A DNA stretch of 64,000 nucleotides. It comes from Prorocentrum cordatum. Its lineage: Eukaryota; Sar; Dinophyceae; Prorocentrales; Prorocentraceae. The stretch covers positions 893,501 through 957,500 of the forward strand of contig CAUYUJ010014172.1 in NCBI GenBank assembly GCA_963575745.1, written 5' to 3'. Below, one piece after another: positions 11,501 through 19,900 of the stretch (position 1 is the stretch's first letter; every line of letters begins with the position of its first letter). Under the pieces are notes generated by a model, which was not told the DNA's origin, did not search any database, and saw only the letters and a list, made by a program, of their open reading frames with translations. A program made the position numbers and the translations under genes.

Positions 11501-12628
11501 TCGGTAGTCATGTAGGTCGCCGTACCATATTTGTGCCTCTTTTTGACATTCTCGTAAGGCATCCGCACTTTGATCCCACCATCGTTGTGGTAACGGGTCT
11601 GGTACATTGACGATGCCACCCTCGTTCGGCATCTCTTTCCATTTATCCAATCTGGCCCTGCCAGATACGGTCTGTAAATAGTATTCCACGTTACGTATGT
11701 CGAAGCGTATCCGACGACGTGTTTTGGTAGATGTCGCTGTGGCCTTAGTGTTGGCCATGAGGGTCTTGTCACGTATGACGCAACTGCGGTCCGAACGGCG
11801 TGAACGTCGAAAGTTGGCAGGAGAACGTGCTCTGGCGTGGGGTGAGCCACGGGACGAACCATGGCTCGGGGAACGTCTGCCACGTCCTTTGTCACTACCA
11901 TATGATCTATCACGGCCGCGTGGACTGCCGCGTCCGCCGCCACGATTGTCTCGCCCTCGGGAAGGTAGATCTCGAAGATCTGTCGTACCGACTTCTCGAT
12001 TGACTGCGAGAGTCTGGGGACCTCCTAGATGTTGAACAAGATCGGTCGTATTGGCGTCGGTTGTCACGTCCATGTCGCGGGTCGCTTGCATAGCGAAACC
12101 CCCCGCGTTGTGAAGACCGTTGGCTTCCTGATCCGCGGGATGGTGATCGGCCACGGCTATCCTGGCTGGAGGTCCGTGGTCGACTCGGGCTTCGCTCAGG
12201 AGTCTTTGCACCAGGTGCAAGATGAGCGTATTTGAATTTGTCGCCTTTTGTGCACTTGTTCTGTGCGAAATCTTTACACTGTGCGACGTGCGGAAAGTTA
12301 CACTTATCACCTCTGGCACATGTGTTGCGCTTGGCGAAATCGAAGCAAAATGGTTTCGATGCGGGCTTCTTGTGATTCGCAGGAGTGGACATACTACGGC
12401 GGGGGTTGCCACCAGCCGTTGATGGTCTGGAAGATATGTTGTTCTTCCAATCCCTGGAATATGTATGCAAAGCCTTGCACCGCTCACCATTGCGACAATT
12501 GCCTTTCTTCCAGGCAGCGCACACGTTGACTTGAGATCGTGTCTCATGTTCGTACCGTAACTTGTTTTGATTCTTCTCCAATTGTTTAAGCTCCAGTATG
12601 TCCAGGACACGCTGTCGAAGCCAACCAC
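8552..12628 (-). CDS. Protease-integrase-RT N-terminus of element A (Pol)
   Basis: Real Pol sequence begins near 12.0 kb. The part before that is the Gag region read out of frame. The order is a copia aspartic protease, WVLDSGSAHHIQ (about 11,350), then the integrase zinc-binding region MTHSPKHPDCEICSR (about 10,560). The catalytic core follows with Asp in LTADHIV (about 10,415), Asp in IYTDSSGE (about 10,230) and Glu in NGLIERV (about 10,140). Next come the CMPFGARIFWK integrase C-terminal region and the RT N-terminus. Only about 30 residues separate the last Asp and Glu, shorter than the usual 35. Pol lies in the +1 frame relative to Gag (11910-13073), with the shift somewhere between about 12,230 and 11,913 in an Arg/Ser-rich segment. 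It could be programmed or a mutation. It stops at TAA 8552-8554, after which RT continues in frame. Confidence 0.87.
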   Translation of the reverse strand: MVGFDSVSWTYWSLNNWRRIKTSYGTNMRHDLKSTCALPGRKAIVAMVSGARLCIHIPGIGRTTYLPDHQRLVATPAVVCPLLRITRSPHRNHFASISPSATHVPEVISVTFRTSHSVKISHRTSAQKATNSNTLILHLVQRLLSEARVDHGPPARIAVADHHPADQEANGLHNAGGFAMQATRDMDVTTDANTTDLVQHLGGPQTLAVNREVGTTDLRDLPSRGRDNRGGGRGSPRGRDRSYGSDKGRGRRSPSHGSSRGSPHARARSPANFRRSRRSDRSCVIRDKTLMANTKATATSTKTRRRIRFDIRNVEYYLQTVSGRARLDKWKEMPNEGGIVNVPDPLPQRWWDQSADALRECQKEAQIWYGDLHDYRHNKESVATPTAIRKYDDTVKQSSKTAQTKTTTKQVDPPRSTAALTRSWVLDSGSAHHIQGKHELTHTESDRISIREEHILETANGDRTVNEHYDIRLPEVGLHSSALALPDCPSLLSVGKLIGVDGFRQLWDPELGYLLQDPGGQWYNIPVNNRVPELRLDDLTLIPPPRLCTSSAPRRRQRKRSSARCNDICWCCKTTEQSTTADELRPHIGTCPKRPHVGEGGGARTTTVEEPPDTGTDEPNVDTPTDSPTSQTQCSPPQCGGLVDIAQADNDVPTETSTRAHRDNDRVLPNRQKKPIDPMHYMTHSPKHPDCEICSRTMAQNAPCRRQHKPHPPADPTDEDNAYEAFVPKKFGEALTADHIVLAKDDAADKHGDKYALVVLDRYTGIFMAYPALHKDAATTKASFQQFIAANDEVKHIYTDSSGELQKACRQLGWRHDTSAPHRPQTNGLIERVVNTVILGARAVLHMSGLGHEWWKEAMQAFCCGHNFVHTSTGVAALNDEHADKTAHEIRFGESFPGHCMPFGARIFWKCLNPEINNETAKFKENAREGLFMGYHLHSGGRWSGDYLVLDTATYAKNPDGELCHVHRVKDIIIPDGKFTYPVKEGTLRHHNFEAHDEVKESTSRPLGDKPMPDPPLSYPKEWDDPSMMTTEDNAADIQTSASEVAAPAPEPDYWEQRGYCVIRHIRTPRKKLFIPTDDVMNIPVPVDQLDVTRDFKTTSTFEGESDFRDVWDGVSANDRRELSEPWTGTIQFYELPKMTPDGKMVVRGRETRMQTTTRPDHILPEHWKTLSRGQQKKEIEYANDVKRAREIRDRAALRVWTRQDKQVNNFRATTSGGPTWNTVERRITYDTDNGDVIRDENVKGVTNKEILYAKLPGGPRDITTVLYYRQLPQQHDGEERALVLVDSEGTDFGTMNPLIRQFTQSVVIPTMPRETTYTPAHRDKIPHSSWSRPALVTRSLSKKEVAAEPRAQEALRK

Positions 12629-13073
12629 AGGTACGATTCGGGTCGCTCATCTTCATGCGCTGGTACTCGTACATGTCTTGGTTCATCCATACATGTCTAC
12701 GAATCTGTGTACGAAATAGCGATTCCAAGATCTTTGGATCGGGTGCTTCTCGGCATTCCAAGAGTAAAGCGTCCCAGTCAGTAATAAAACGTTGCAAATC
12801 GTCATCTCTCATCCTCAGTTCTTTAAGGCGCTCGAAATCGTGCAGGTCGTCGTCAACCTCTGTCACCTTGTAGGACTGTAGGATGTGCCAGTAGATCTGG
12901 CGTCCTTTGAGCATGCGTCCTGCTTTGTGCTCTTTAGTTTCGATGAGCCTGATTTGGTAGCGTAAGTCCGAGGATAAGATGTCGCTCAGAGCGGTAGCGA
13001 GTTTGCAATCGATGCTCTCAAAGTCTCCACTGTCTTGTAAGTCCTCGAATGTACATTCGGGCTGTTCAGCCAC
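11910..13073 (-). CDS. Gag of element A with CCCH zinc fingers
   Basis: A nucleocapsid-like Gag. An alpha-helical UBN2/retrotrans_gag-like region (residues ~20-170, with YWHILQSYKV and DFERLKELRMRDDDL) is followed by three CCCH-type fingers and an RS-rich basic tail. Finger 1 (residues 185-203) is CX7CX5CX3H. Finger 2 (243-262) is CX8CX5CX3H. Finger 3 (266-284) has the same spacing but Phe in place of the third Cys. Copia Gags normally carry a CCHC knuckle, and none is visible here. CCCH fingers usually bind RNA, so genomic RNA binding is inferred. The frame is open further upstream only after TGA 13143-13145, with coding-like sequence on both sides (KIAQLLE then QQKVRKNFGAA). The ORF ends in the RS tail, and Pol continues in the +1 frame. 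Confidence 0.82.
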   Translation of the reverse strand: MAEQPECTFEDLQDSGDFESIDCKLATALSDILSSDLRYQIRLIETKEHKAGRMLKGRQIYWHILQSYKVTEVDDDLHDFERLKELRMRDDDLQRFITDWDALLLECREAPDPKILESLFRTQIRRHVWMNQDMYEYQRMKMSDPNRTCGWLRQRVLDILELKQLEKNQNKLRYEHETRSQVNVCAAWKKGNCRNGERCKALHTYSRDWKNNISSRPSTAGGNPRRSMSTPANHKKPASKPFCFDFAKRNTCARGDKCNFPHVAQCKDFAQNKCTKGDKFKYAHLAPGAKTPERSPSRPRTSSQDSRGRSPSRGSGSQRSSQRGGFRYASDPRHGRDNRRQYDRSCSTSRRSPDSRSQSRSRYDRSSRSTFPRARQSWRRTRQSTRP

Positions 13074-13274
13074 GCATAGGAAGGCGTATGCTTTGGATGG
13101 TCGCCCTGAGGCGGCCCCAAAGTTCTTCCGTACTTTTTGCTGTCACTCGAGCAGTTGCGCGATCTTAGGCAAGACAGGGACTCGGACGGTGTCTGACTCC
13201 TTGATAGGAGTTGTAGTATGGACCGACACCGCAGACAATGGTTGCGAGGGTATCGGTGCGCCGTGGGTAGTTGG

Positions 13275-13898
13275 TTATGTGCGCACAGGAGACACGTGGC
13301 GTGTCTGTGCAGAAGCTGCCGCGGAGGCTGCTCCTGGTGACGTACGTCTTTGTTGTCCTGCAGAAGCTTGTGGTGCTTCGGCGGACGCTGCCGTCGGCCT
13401 GTGCAGGTCGGCTGCAGGTCGAAGGTGGAGGTTGGTGTCGTTGGTGTGGTCGATCAGCTGATTCGTCCAGCTCGTCGTATCTTCGTGTATTTGACCCACC
13501 TTTTGGCGTGTATACTCATCAGTATCCCGAGAACGTTGTGAATACCGATCAAGTCGTTGCTCGCATGCTCGGAGACGGGCGCTTTGTGCCTCCAGCTCGC
13601 TTTCCAGACGTGCGAGGTGACTCTCTACACGTACCTTCTCAGTATCTCTTTCATGAATAACCTGGGAGAGCTCCAACTGCGTGTGGTCCGCCGCCTTCTG
13701 AACCTCCTGCAACCCGTCAGTGAGGCGGGCGAAATCGTAAACCGTGGGAGGAGAATCCAGCTGATCAGTCTGGGCTCGTCCGACACGCAACTCTGCCAGG
13801 GCGTCCTGTACACCAGGGAAACGCTGCTCGATGTCAGAGATCCGGTTAGCGAGTGGCTGCACGACAGCGTTGGTCGCATCAAGCCTTTGAGTGCTCAC
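13275..13898 (-). CDS. Gag coiled-coil middle segment of element A
   Basis: About 207 codons in exactly the frame of the flanking Gag segments. They are separated by TAA 13902-13904 upstream and TAA 13275-13277 downstream. A further 43 codons then run to TGA 13143-13145 and on to the CCCH Gag. The sequence is heptad-like and strongly helical (QVIHERDTEKVRVESHLARL; ESELEAQSARLRACEQRLDR), followed by an Ala/Pro/Thr-rich linker. This suggests a self-assembling coiled coil in Gag, which is inferred from composition. The stops look like point substitutions, because codon quality is the same on both sides. Confidence 0.65.
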   Translation of the reverse strand: MSTQRLDATNAVVQPLANRISDIEQRFPGVQDALAELRVGRAQTDQLDSPPTVYDFARLTDGLQEVQKAADHTQLELSQVIHERDTEKVRVESHLARLESELEAQSARLRACEQRLDRYSQRSRDTDEYTRQKVGQIHEDTTSWTNQLIDHTNDTNLHLRPAADLHRPTAASAEAPQASAGQQRRTSPGAASAAASAQTRHVSPVRT

Positions 13899-13901
13899 TC
13901 T

Positions 13902-15311
13902 TTAAGTATGCTGCAACATGTCGATCAGGTTCGACGAGTTGGCGTGTGCTTCGTTGCGAAGCGTCGCCGCAGTGTGGTCTAGATAAGATCGAAGATCATT
14001 GATCTGAGACTGAACGTCGACAAGGTCGGTGGCCTCGGCTGGTGTTGGTCGGTTGCGGAGCTGGTCGTGAATTTCATCATGTAAAATCCTGACTGCTGAA
14101 ACGCCTGTGTCGCGTACGAGCACAAGCTGTTGCTCCATCTGCGCGAGGTAGTTGCGCAGGTTCTCGACCATCGCCGTTCGTTCACCTGAGTGCGACACCT
14201 CACGATCAACCTGGTACTGCAGTTCTCCTATGATGCGTCGATCTTCGGCGATCCTGGAATCAATGACCCCTAAGGCGCCGTCAAGATCGCGGCGTATGGC
14301 TGCAGTATCGGCGGCGTTCGTCTGAACGCTCTGCTGTAGTCCAGAGTATTGCCTGGACACGAAGGTTTCAACCTGGTCTCTGAGCTCAGCTATTTCACCT
14401 GCGGCGGACGTTTCCGCCAGCTGGTCGTCTGAGATGGAGAGGTGGGGAGCGTCAGCTTCCCTGTGTCCCCTGTCGCGGGGAGTGCATGGCCTCTGAGAGG
14501 CAGCGCGCGGGCTCGACCTACTCTCGCCGCATGGGCCTGGGGCTCCACGGCGGTTGCGCGCGGACGAGCTGCGACTCGGACCATGTGTGTGTGGTGTCTC
14601 ATCCGATGATACCTCGGGGTGCTGCGTCTGCGGCTGCGCCGCCACTGGTCTACTGAGTTCCTCGAAGGTGGCTACGTGCTCCGCCACGGGGGCGGTCGCA
14701 GGGCTGGGGGTGCCAGCACCTGAGGTCCATCGGCGGTTAGCGCGAAAGCGCCCTGGAGTATCGTGACCGGCGAAGCTTTCGCCTGACGAAGTTGGGATTG
14801 CCCCCGACGGGGAAGGGGATGGAGGATCGAAGGTAGGCGTGTGGAACTCCTTCCTTCCTGTTCCTACTCCTTCTCCTGCCCCCCCGCGGGCGGCGCTGCG
14901 GTGAAGCTCAGCAGCTAGTCGCGCCTCGGGTCCGTCGGAGCTGGGGGGGGGGGGGGGGGGTATCTGGAACACCAACACAGTCCGCACTAAGGCTCTCCAA
15001 CTCGTCACCGAGCCGTCGCGCCGTGGGAGAGCTCGGACGCGAGGCCTCGATGGATCCCTTGCGGCGCATGCGCCGCAGGGGCTCCATCGAGGACCGCGTG
15101 CGAGGTCACAACGGGCGGGTCGGTGAAGGTGAGCTTTAAAGGGCTGATAACCTGTGTATGGGGTTGAAGTACAAGGGCGCAGAACCCCTGATCCGTTGGT
15201 AGAGAGAAGGAGGGATAGATGGATGTCTTTCCCTCCTGCACGATCAAAGGTCTGATCGATCTGTCTCAATACCTGAGCCCAAACGGCCAGGCGCAGGAGA
15301 GGTGAGGACAA
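13902..15311 (-). CDS. Gag N-terminal coiled-coil ORF of element A
   Basis: The open frame is up to 470 codons. The first ~200 residues are low-complexity, Pro/Arg/Ser-rich, and may be untranslated leader. They contain an 18-base G run (14943-14960) that reads as polyproline and is a likely slippage site. The last ~200 residues are a clear helical coiled coil (IAELRDQVETFVSRQYSGLQ; RNYLAQMEQQLVLVRDTGV). The true start is unclear. The frame continues into the next Gag piece apart from TAA 13902-13904. No LTR or primer site could be recognised upstream of it. Confidence 0.5.
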   Translation of the reverse strand: MSSPLLRLAVWAQVLRQIDQTFDRAGGKDIHLSLLLSTNGSGVLRPCTSTPYTGYQPFKAHLHRPARCDLARGPRWSPCGACAARDPSRPRVRALPRRDGSVTSWRALVRTVLVFQIPPPPPPSSDGPEARLAAELHRSAARGGAGEGVGTGRKEFHTPTFDPPSPSPSGAIPTSSGESFAGHDTPGRFRANRRWTSGAGTPSPATAPVAEHVATFEELSRPVAAQPQTQHPEVSSDETPHTHGPSRSSSARNRRGAPGPCGESRSSPRAASQRPCTPRDRGHREADAPHLSISDDQLAETSAAGEIAELRDQVETFVSRQYSGLQQSVQTNAADTAAIRRDLDGALGVIDSRIAEDRRIIGELQYQVDREVSHSGERTAMVENLRNYLAQMEQQLVLVRDTGVSAVRILHDEIHDQLRNRPTPAEATDLVDVQSQINDLRSYLDHTAATLRNEAHANSSNLIDMLQHT

Positions 15312-15896
15312 GGAGTATATATGAGGGTATTACACGGGTTCTATTCACATGAACCGCAGAGACCCTGACCCGCACTTCGGGGGGGCGAGAAGGACGGGGC
15401 CCCTCCTTGAGAAGAGCGACCTCCATAGCAAGCAGCAGCGGTCCTGGACCTTCTCGGGCAACGGCGTCAGCCAGATTGACCGTCGACGGAAGGAAAGCTT
15501 AACTTACTTGACAGAAACACTGGCAAGCTGGACCGCGATATCACTCGCCAACATGCGGCTGGCATTCAGTCCTAGGGCGGCCACCTCCGAGTTCCCAACG
15601 AGACTGGGATGGGAGCCCAGAACACGACAAGGCCCCTCTTTCAGCAAAGAGCCTTCACGCGGGCCCAAAGGTCACGGCGAGGCTGGACTTCGGCCGAGGA
15701 AGCCGCAAGGGCCCTAGAAGCACCCCAGGCCACACAGGCAGAGTCAGCATGTTATCACATCGAAGAGCTCTGGGGGGCCTGCTCTAAAAACTTAACCAGT
15801 AACCGCGATTACCACTCTGCGTGCCAAGGATGGCTCTCCAACAACAAACATCAGGCTCGCCGCAACAAACGTGCTAGGTAACCGGCCAAAGCTGTT
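15312..15896. other. No gene seen; probable 5' untranslated/LTR zone of element A
   Basis: Only short overlapping open frames without recognisable motifs. A TATATA-like stretch occurs near 15,315-15,322. The other LTR is outside the window, so no LTR boundary can be drawn. Confidence 0.4.
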
Positions 15897-17000
15897 TCAA
15901 ACTAACCTAATTCCCCAAGACACCTTTCGAGACCGACGATCCTTGTGAAAACTCATCCCCGCTGGCATCCCCAGCTCCGCACATGCGGCCTCCCGCCGGA
16001 CCGGGGGAAACCCATGCGGAGGCAGAAGAGGTTGGGGGAAGACGGGGCGCGGGTCCAAGACGAAGGTGTGAGACCGCGAAGCCAAAGCACAAGGCACTCG
16101 GTGGTAGCGGAAACTCCTCTCCTAGCGAAAGCCTCGGAAATCTCCGCACAACTCCCACAACGTGGGCACATAATGTCGCTCTCTCCACCAGCGCTCAAAA
16201 TATGACGGCGTGCCCAAATAGCCCACATGAATATACAGCGAAAAAAAGGCCAGCCTGCTTCGATAATTTCTTCTGACAGAAACTTGGCGAAAGCGCGGGA
16301 CAGCGAAGTTAATGCCATGCTCAGCACCCACCCCGCTGTGGAATTAGAATGCTCCGCCCCACAGCTCCGATGATATAGAAGTGGCGACTTCATATTTAAC
16401 TCAGAAGTCATGCGCGCACTCTGTCGCATCTCATCAGGAATCGCAAAATCACCCCCAGATGGGGCGATCCATGTCCAAGGGCCCTCCAGGGTCTATTCGA
16501 AAACCAACAGTGTGGCCACCACCGCTGACACAAGGCCTGTGATGTTGTGCCATATGCGTCTAGGTCTGAGGTTCTGAATTATACACACCAGCACACACAC
16601 ACACACACTGTCCACCGAACAGCGACGCATGCGATCGAGCCATGTGTCGGAATAACTGGACACGATCTGGAACCAAGACTCCAAGATCGCACACGCAGTG
16701 CTAAACGCGAGGTCCTTCGGAACCGCCTCCACGGCCAAAAGCTCGGTTAGGCACCTACCTGCAGCCCCCATGGTCAGCAGTCCCTTTGGTCAGAGTGCTC
16801 GCCAAAATCCTTCTCCATTGCTGGGGGACAGACGGGGCAACTCCAATTACGCTGCCAAGGAACCCCACACACTTATATAATATGTTTGGCGTGATGATAG
16901 CTGACGTGAAACTTGCGAGAATGATGCTGGTGGCCGTTGCTTCGCCGATCCCGTTGGTGGCGCTGGTCAAACACTTCGAAACTGAATGCCCTGATGGGGG
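15897..17000 (-). pseudogene. Possible remnant of a LINE reverse transcriptase C-terminal region
   Basis: Fragments in different minus frames recall the end of dinoflagellate LINE ORF2. NILYKCVGFLGSVIG (about 16,880) resembles the post-RT YLGFxxG segment. A piece reading GPWTWIAPSGGDFAIPDEMR follows near 16,450. IMCPRCGSCAEISEAF (about 16,150) is a Cys-rich C-terminal piece. A (CA)n tract at 16,590-16,610 and several frame breaks interrupt it. No catalytic RT motif is visible, so the assignment is tentative. Confidence 0.3.
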
Positions 17001-17172
17001 CCCACAAAGGGCGAAGCCTGGGCGTCGCTGGCTATCCGCCAGCGTGACCCCGACAGGTGGCTGGGAAAATTGGGGCCTGGGCGCTGCAGAATGGAAGGTG
17101 CCCAGAAGGGGCCCAGAAAACGCAAAAGCCTGAGACGACCCAGGATCCCTGGAGAGCAGGGCGGAGGCCAGG

Positions 17173-17402
17173 GAGAATATACCACGCCTGCTATGCCCTG
17201 GGCATCCGTCACGGATAGCGGCCGCCGTCAGGGACCACCCCCTGCGCACCCCCTAAGATGTCGAGAATATGCCACGCCCGCCATACCGTGGACGACCGTC
17301 ACGGATAGTGGCCGCGCCCAGAGACCACCCCTTGCGCAACCCCTACGGTGTCGAGAGTATGCCACGCCTGCTATACCCCGGACGGCCGTCGCGGATAGCA
17401 GG
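17173..17402 (+). repeat. 90-bp minisatellite, about 2.5 units
   Basis: Units start at 17173, 17263 and 17353, an exact 90-bp period. The recognisable core is GAGAATATGCCACGCC, followed downstream by CGTCACGGATAG and GACCACCCCCTGCGCACCCC. The period is divisible by three, so both strands stay open. No protein family is apparent. Confidence 0.85.
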
Positions 17403-17874
17403 GCGCCGGTTTTTACCTGTTCGCGGACGCGTGTCGCGGCGGACCAGGGACTCAGAAAAATGATGTTCGGTGGTCTGATAGACGACCATCGACAGTAACG
17501 GCTGTCCAGGGTGATCAGCGGGAACCCCGCCGGATGAAGGGTTTAGCAGGTACCTCACGAAGTTCTGCCTCCTGGTATCGTCGCCCCCTCCTTGATGGAG
17601 CAGCTCATCGCACCTGTTGAGAAGCGTATCAGGCTACCAATTCTTCAGCTGTCGGTGGTAACACTTAGATGCACGTTTCACCACAGCTGCCTCGCAAATG
17701 CGCAAGTTGACAGTGCTAACTTCGACACCTTCGTCGGTGAGATTTCTGCAGCTTCGTCAATGGCACATTTGGGCGGCATGAACAGCGCGGGAGGGAAGGC
17801 AATACCTTCAATATTCGAGCCGCTTCGGGCCGAGGTGTCTACAGTTCTGGCTGCCACGCATGCCGCGATTTCCA
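17403..17874. other. No gene seen between two minisatellite arrays
   Basis: A plus-strand open frame begins near 17,592 and runs through the next array into microsatellite DNA. Its composition gives no family match, and it is most likely fortuitous. Confidence 0.4.
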
Positions 17875-18300
17875 GCCCTGGCACGCATATGGGGCCGCGC
17901 AGGAGGACCACCCCCTGCGCACCCATTGCGGCGACCCTGCCACCCATAGGGGACCACCCCCTGCGCACCCGCTCTGGTGTCGAGAAAGTGCCACGCCTGC
18001 AACGCTCTCCGACCCCTGGCACCCATAGGGGCTGCGTTGAGAGACCACCCCCTGCGCACCCCCTCTGGTGTCGAGAAAGTGCCACACCTGCCCTGTTCTC
18101 CGACCCCTGGCACGCAGATGGGGCCGCGCTGAGAGGCCACCCCGACCCCGTGCACACCCTCTCTGGTGTCGAGAAAGTGCCACGCCTGCCACGCTCTCCG
18201 ACCAGGCCGCACTTGCGCACCCCACTCAGGTGTCGAGGAAGTGTCGCGCCTGCCACGCTTTGCGAGCCCGAAACGGACAGGGAGACCACCCCAATTGCAC
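17875..18300 (+). repeat. Second array of the same minisatellite family
   Basis: The motif GGTGTCGAGAAAGTGCCACG recurs with CGAGAAAG at 17981, 18072 and 18170 and a variant at 18234 (spacings 91, 98, 64). Each unit also carries a CCACCCCCTGCGCACCC block, so it is the same family as 17173-17402 but with a different spacer (CTCTCCGACCCCTGGCAC). Confidence 0.8.
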
Positions 18301-18309
18301 CCCCTTGTG

Positions 18310-18480
18310 GTGCTCATGTGTTGTGTGGTGTGCGTGTGCGGCTGTATGTGGACGTGTGTCTCATGTGGGTGCCCAGTATGTGTCATGTGAATGATGCGTG
18401 TGCGGCTGTATTTGGACGTGTGTCTCATGTGGGTGCCCAGAATGTGGTGCACACGTCGTGGGTGTATAATGCAGTGAACA
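18310..18480 (+). repeat. Tandem duplication of a ~67-bp GT-rich unit
   Basis: The segment GCGTGTGCGGCTGTAT..GGACGTGTGTCTCATGTGGGTGCCCAG occurs twice, at about 18,329 and 18,396. A related fragment (GTGCGGCTGTATGTAGAGG) reappears at 18,829. Confidence 0.7.
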
Positions 18481-18509
18481 CGCCAGGTGTGCACTATCGT
18501 TGTATGATG

Positions 18510-18695
18510 TGCGTGTGTGTGTGTGTCTGTCTGTCTGTCTGTCTGCCTGCCTGCCAGCCTGCCTGTCTGTCTGTCTGTCGGTCTGTCTGTCGGTCTGTCT
18601 GTCTGTCTGTCTGTATGTCTGAGTGTCTGTGTGTCTGTGTGTCTGTGTGTCTGTGTGTCTGTGTGTCTGTGTGTCTGTGTGTCTGTGTGTGTGTC

Positions 18696-18726
<31 letters not shown>

Positions 18727-18810
18727 GTGCGTGTGCGTGTGCGTGTGCGTCTGCGTGTGCGTGTGGGTGTGGGTGTGGGTGTGGGTGTGTGTGTGTGTGT
18801 TCTGTGATGT
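18510..18810 (+). repeat. (TGTC)n / (TG)n compound microsatellite
   Basis: About 300 bp grade from (GTCT)n to (GTGTGTCT)n, (GTGTGC)n and finally (TGGGTG)n/(TG)n. Long open frames here are artefacts of the repeat. Confidence 0.92.
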
Positions 18811-18864
18811 GTGTGCACGCGTGCGGCTGTATGTAGAGGGGACGTGCCAAGCATGTGTTGCTCG

Positions 18865-19425
18865 TGGGTGAGGGAGGAAGGAGGAGAAGGAGGAAAAGGA
18901 GGAGGAGGAGAAGGGGAGGAGGGCAAGGGTGTGAGACGCGGGTGCGGCGGGGGAGGGAAGAAGAGTATAAACCCACGAAACACTCGGGAAGCACATTCCC
19001 GGCATACAAGGATTGAGGAAGCGGAGGAAGAGGAGATAGGAAAAATAAGACAGGAGGGGGAGGAGGAGGAGGTGGAGGAAAGAGGAGGTGAAGGGGGAGG
19101 AGAAGGAGGAAAAGGAGAGAAACGACGTATAGAACCACAGCGTGATCAGAGGGAAGGGGAAGAAAAAAGGAGAAGCAGGAGGATGAGAAGGAAGACGGAG
19201 GAGGCGGAGGAGAAAAGACAGAGGAGGGAGGAGAGAGGAGAGAGGAGGAGGAACAGGAGGGAAGAGAGAAGAGGAGGGAGGAGGAGGAGGAGGAGGAGGA
19301 GGAGGAGGAGGAGAAGGACGACGACGACGACGAGGAGGAGGAGGACGAGGAGTGAGAGGAGGAGGACCGGGAGGAGGAGGAGGAGGAGGAGGAGGAGGAG
19401 GAGAAACAAGGAAAAGATCGGGCCT
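18865..19425 (+). repeat. (GGA)n-rich purine tract 1
   Basis: Over 500 bp that is almost all A and G on the plus strand, mostly GGA and GAGGA with a short (GAC)n block at 19,318-19,332. It is a candidate for triplex or G-quadruplex structure. Confidence 0.92.
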
Positions 19426-19526
19426 CGAGGTGACCGAGCCGCGCCTGCGGGCGCGGGCTCGCCGAGGCTCAACCAGAGCTCCGCCTGGACGCGGGAAGGC
19501 GCTGCCGCCGCGCTCGCGCGCGCAGC

Positions 19527-19900
19527 AGAGGGATAGGAGGAGGAGGAGGAGGAGGAGGAGGAGGAGGAGGAGGAGGAGGAGGAGGGAGGAGGAGGAGGAG
19601 GGAGGAGGAGGAGGAGGAGGAGGAGGAGGAGGAGGAGGGGGAGGAGGAGGAGAAGCAACAGGAGGAGGAGGAGGAGGAGGAGGGTGAGGAGGGAGTAGGA
19701 GGGGGAGGAGGAGGGGGAAGAGGAGGAGGACGAGAAGCAGAAGGAGGAGGAGGACGACGACGACTAGGACGTGGAGGAGGAGGAAGAGGAGGAGGGGGAG
19801 GAGGAGGAGGAGGAGGAGGAGGAGGAGGAGGAGGAGGAGGAGGAGGAGGAGGAGGAGGAGGAGGAGGACGAGGGGAAAGGAAGGGAAGAGCAGCGAAGGG
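19527..19900 (+). repeat. (GGA)n-rich purine tract 2
   Basis: About 370 bp of near-uninterrupted GGA repeats. The encoded poly-Glu, poly-Gly or poly-Pro frames are not counted as genes. The 100 bp before it is GC-rich (GCGCCTGCGGGCGCGGGC) and not repetitive. Confidence 0.92.

Larger units (their letters stand above)
1..15311 (-). mobile_element. Giant Ty1/copia-like retrotransposon A (partial, decayed)
   Basis: An LTR-type retroelement is read right to left. Its domain order is Gag, aspartic protease, integrase, reverse transcriptase, RNase H, and integrase before RT is diagnostic of Ty1/copia. One reading frame (minus codons beginning at positions equal to 1 modulo 3) carries everything from about 12 kb to position 2, interrupted only by TAA 8552-8554, TGA 7712-7714 and TAG 4742-4744. 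The Gag frame carries TAA 13902-13904, TAA 13275-13277 and TGA 13143-13145. The left end lies outside the window, so the LTRs cannot be identified by comparison, and the right boundary (somewhere beyond 15.3 kb) is uncertain. Base composition is visibly closer to 50% GC than the GC-rich flanks. At more than 15 kb it is about three times the usual copia length, because of an extra coding region after RNase H. The copy is probably immobile as it stands. Confidence 0.88.

Noticed and set aside
15300-15330. TATATA-like stretch as a promoter of element A
   Set aside because: Dinoflagellate promoters generally lack TATA boxes and no LTR boundary can be confirmed, so no promoter was called.
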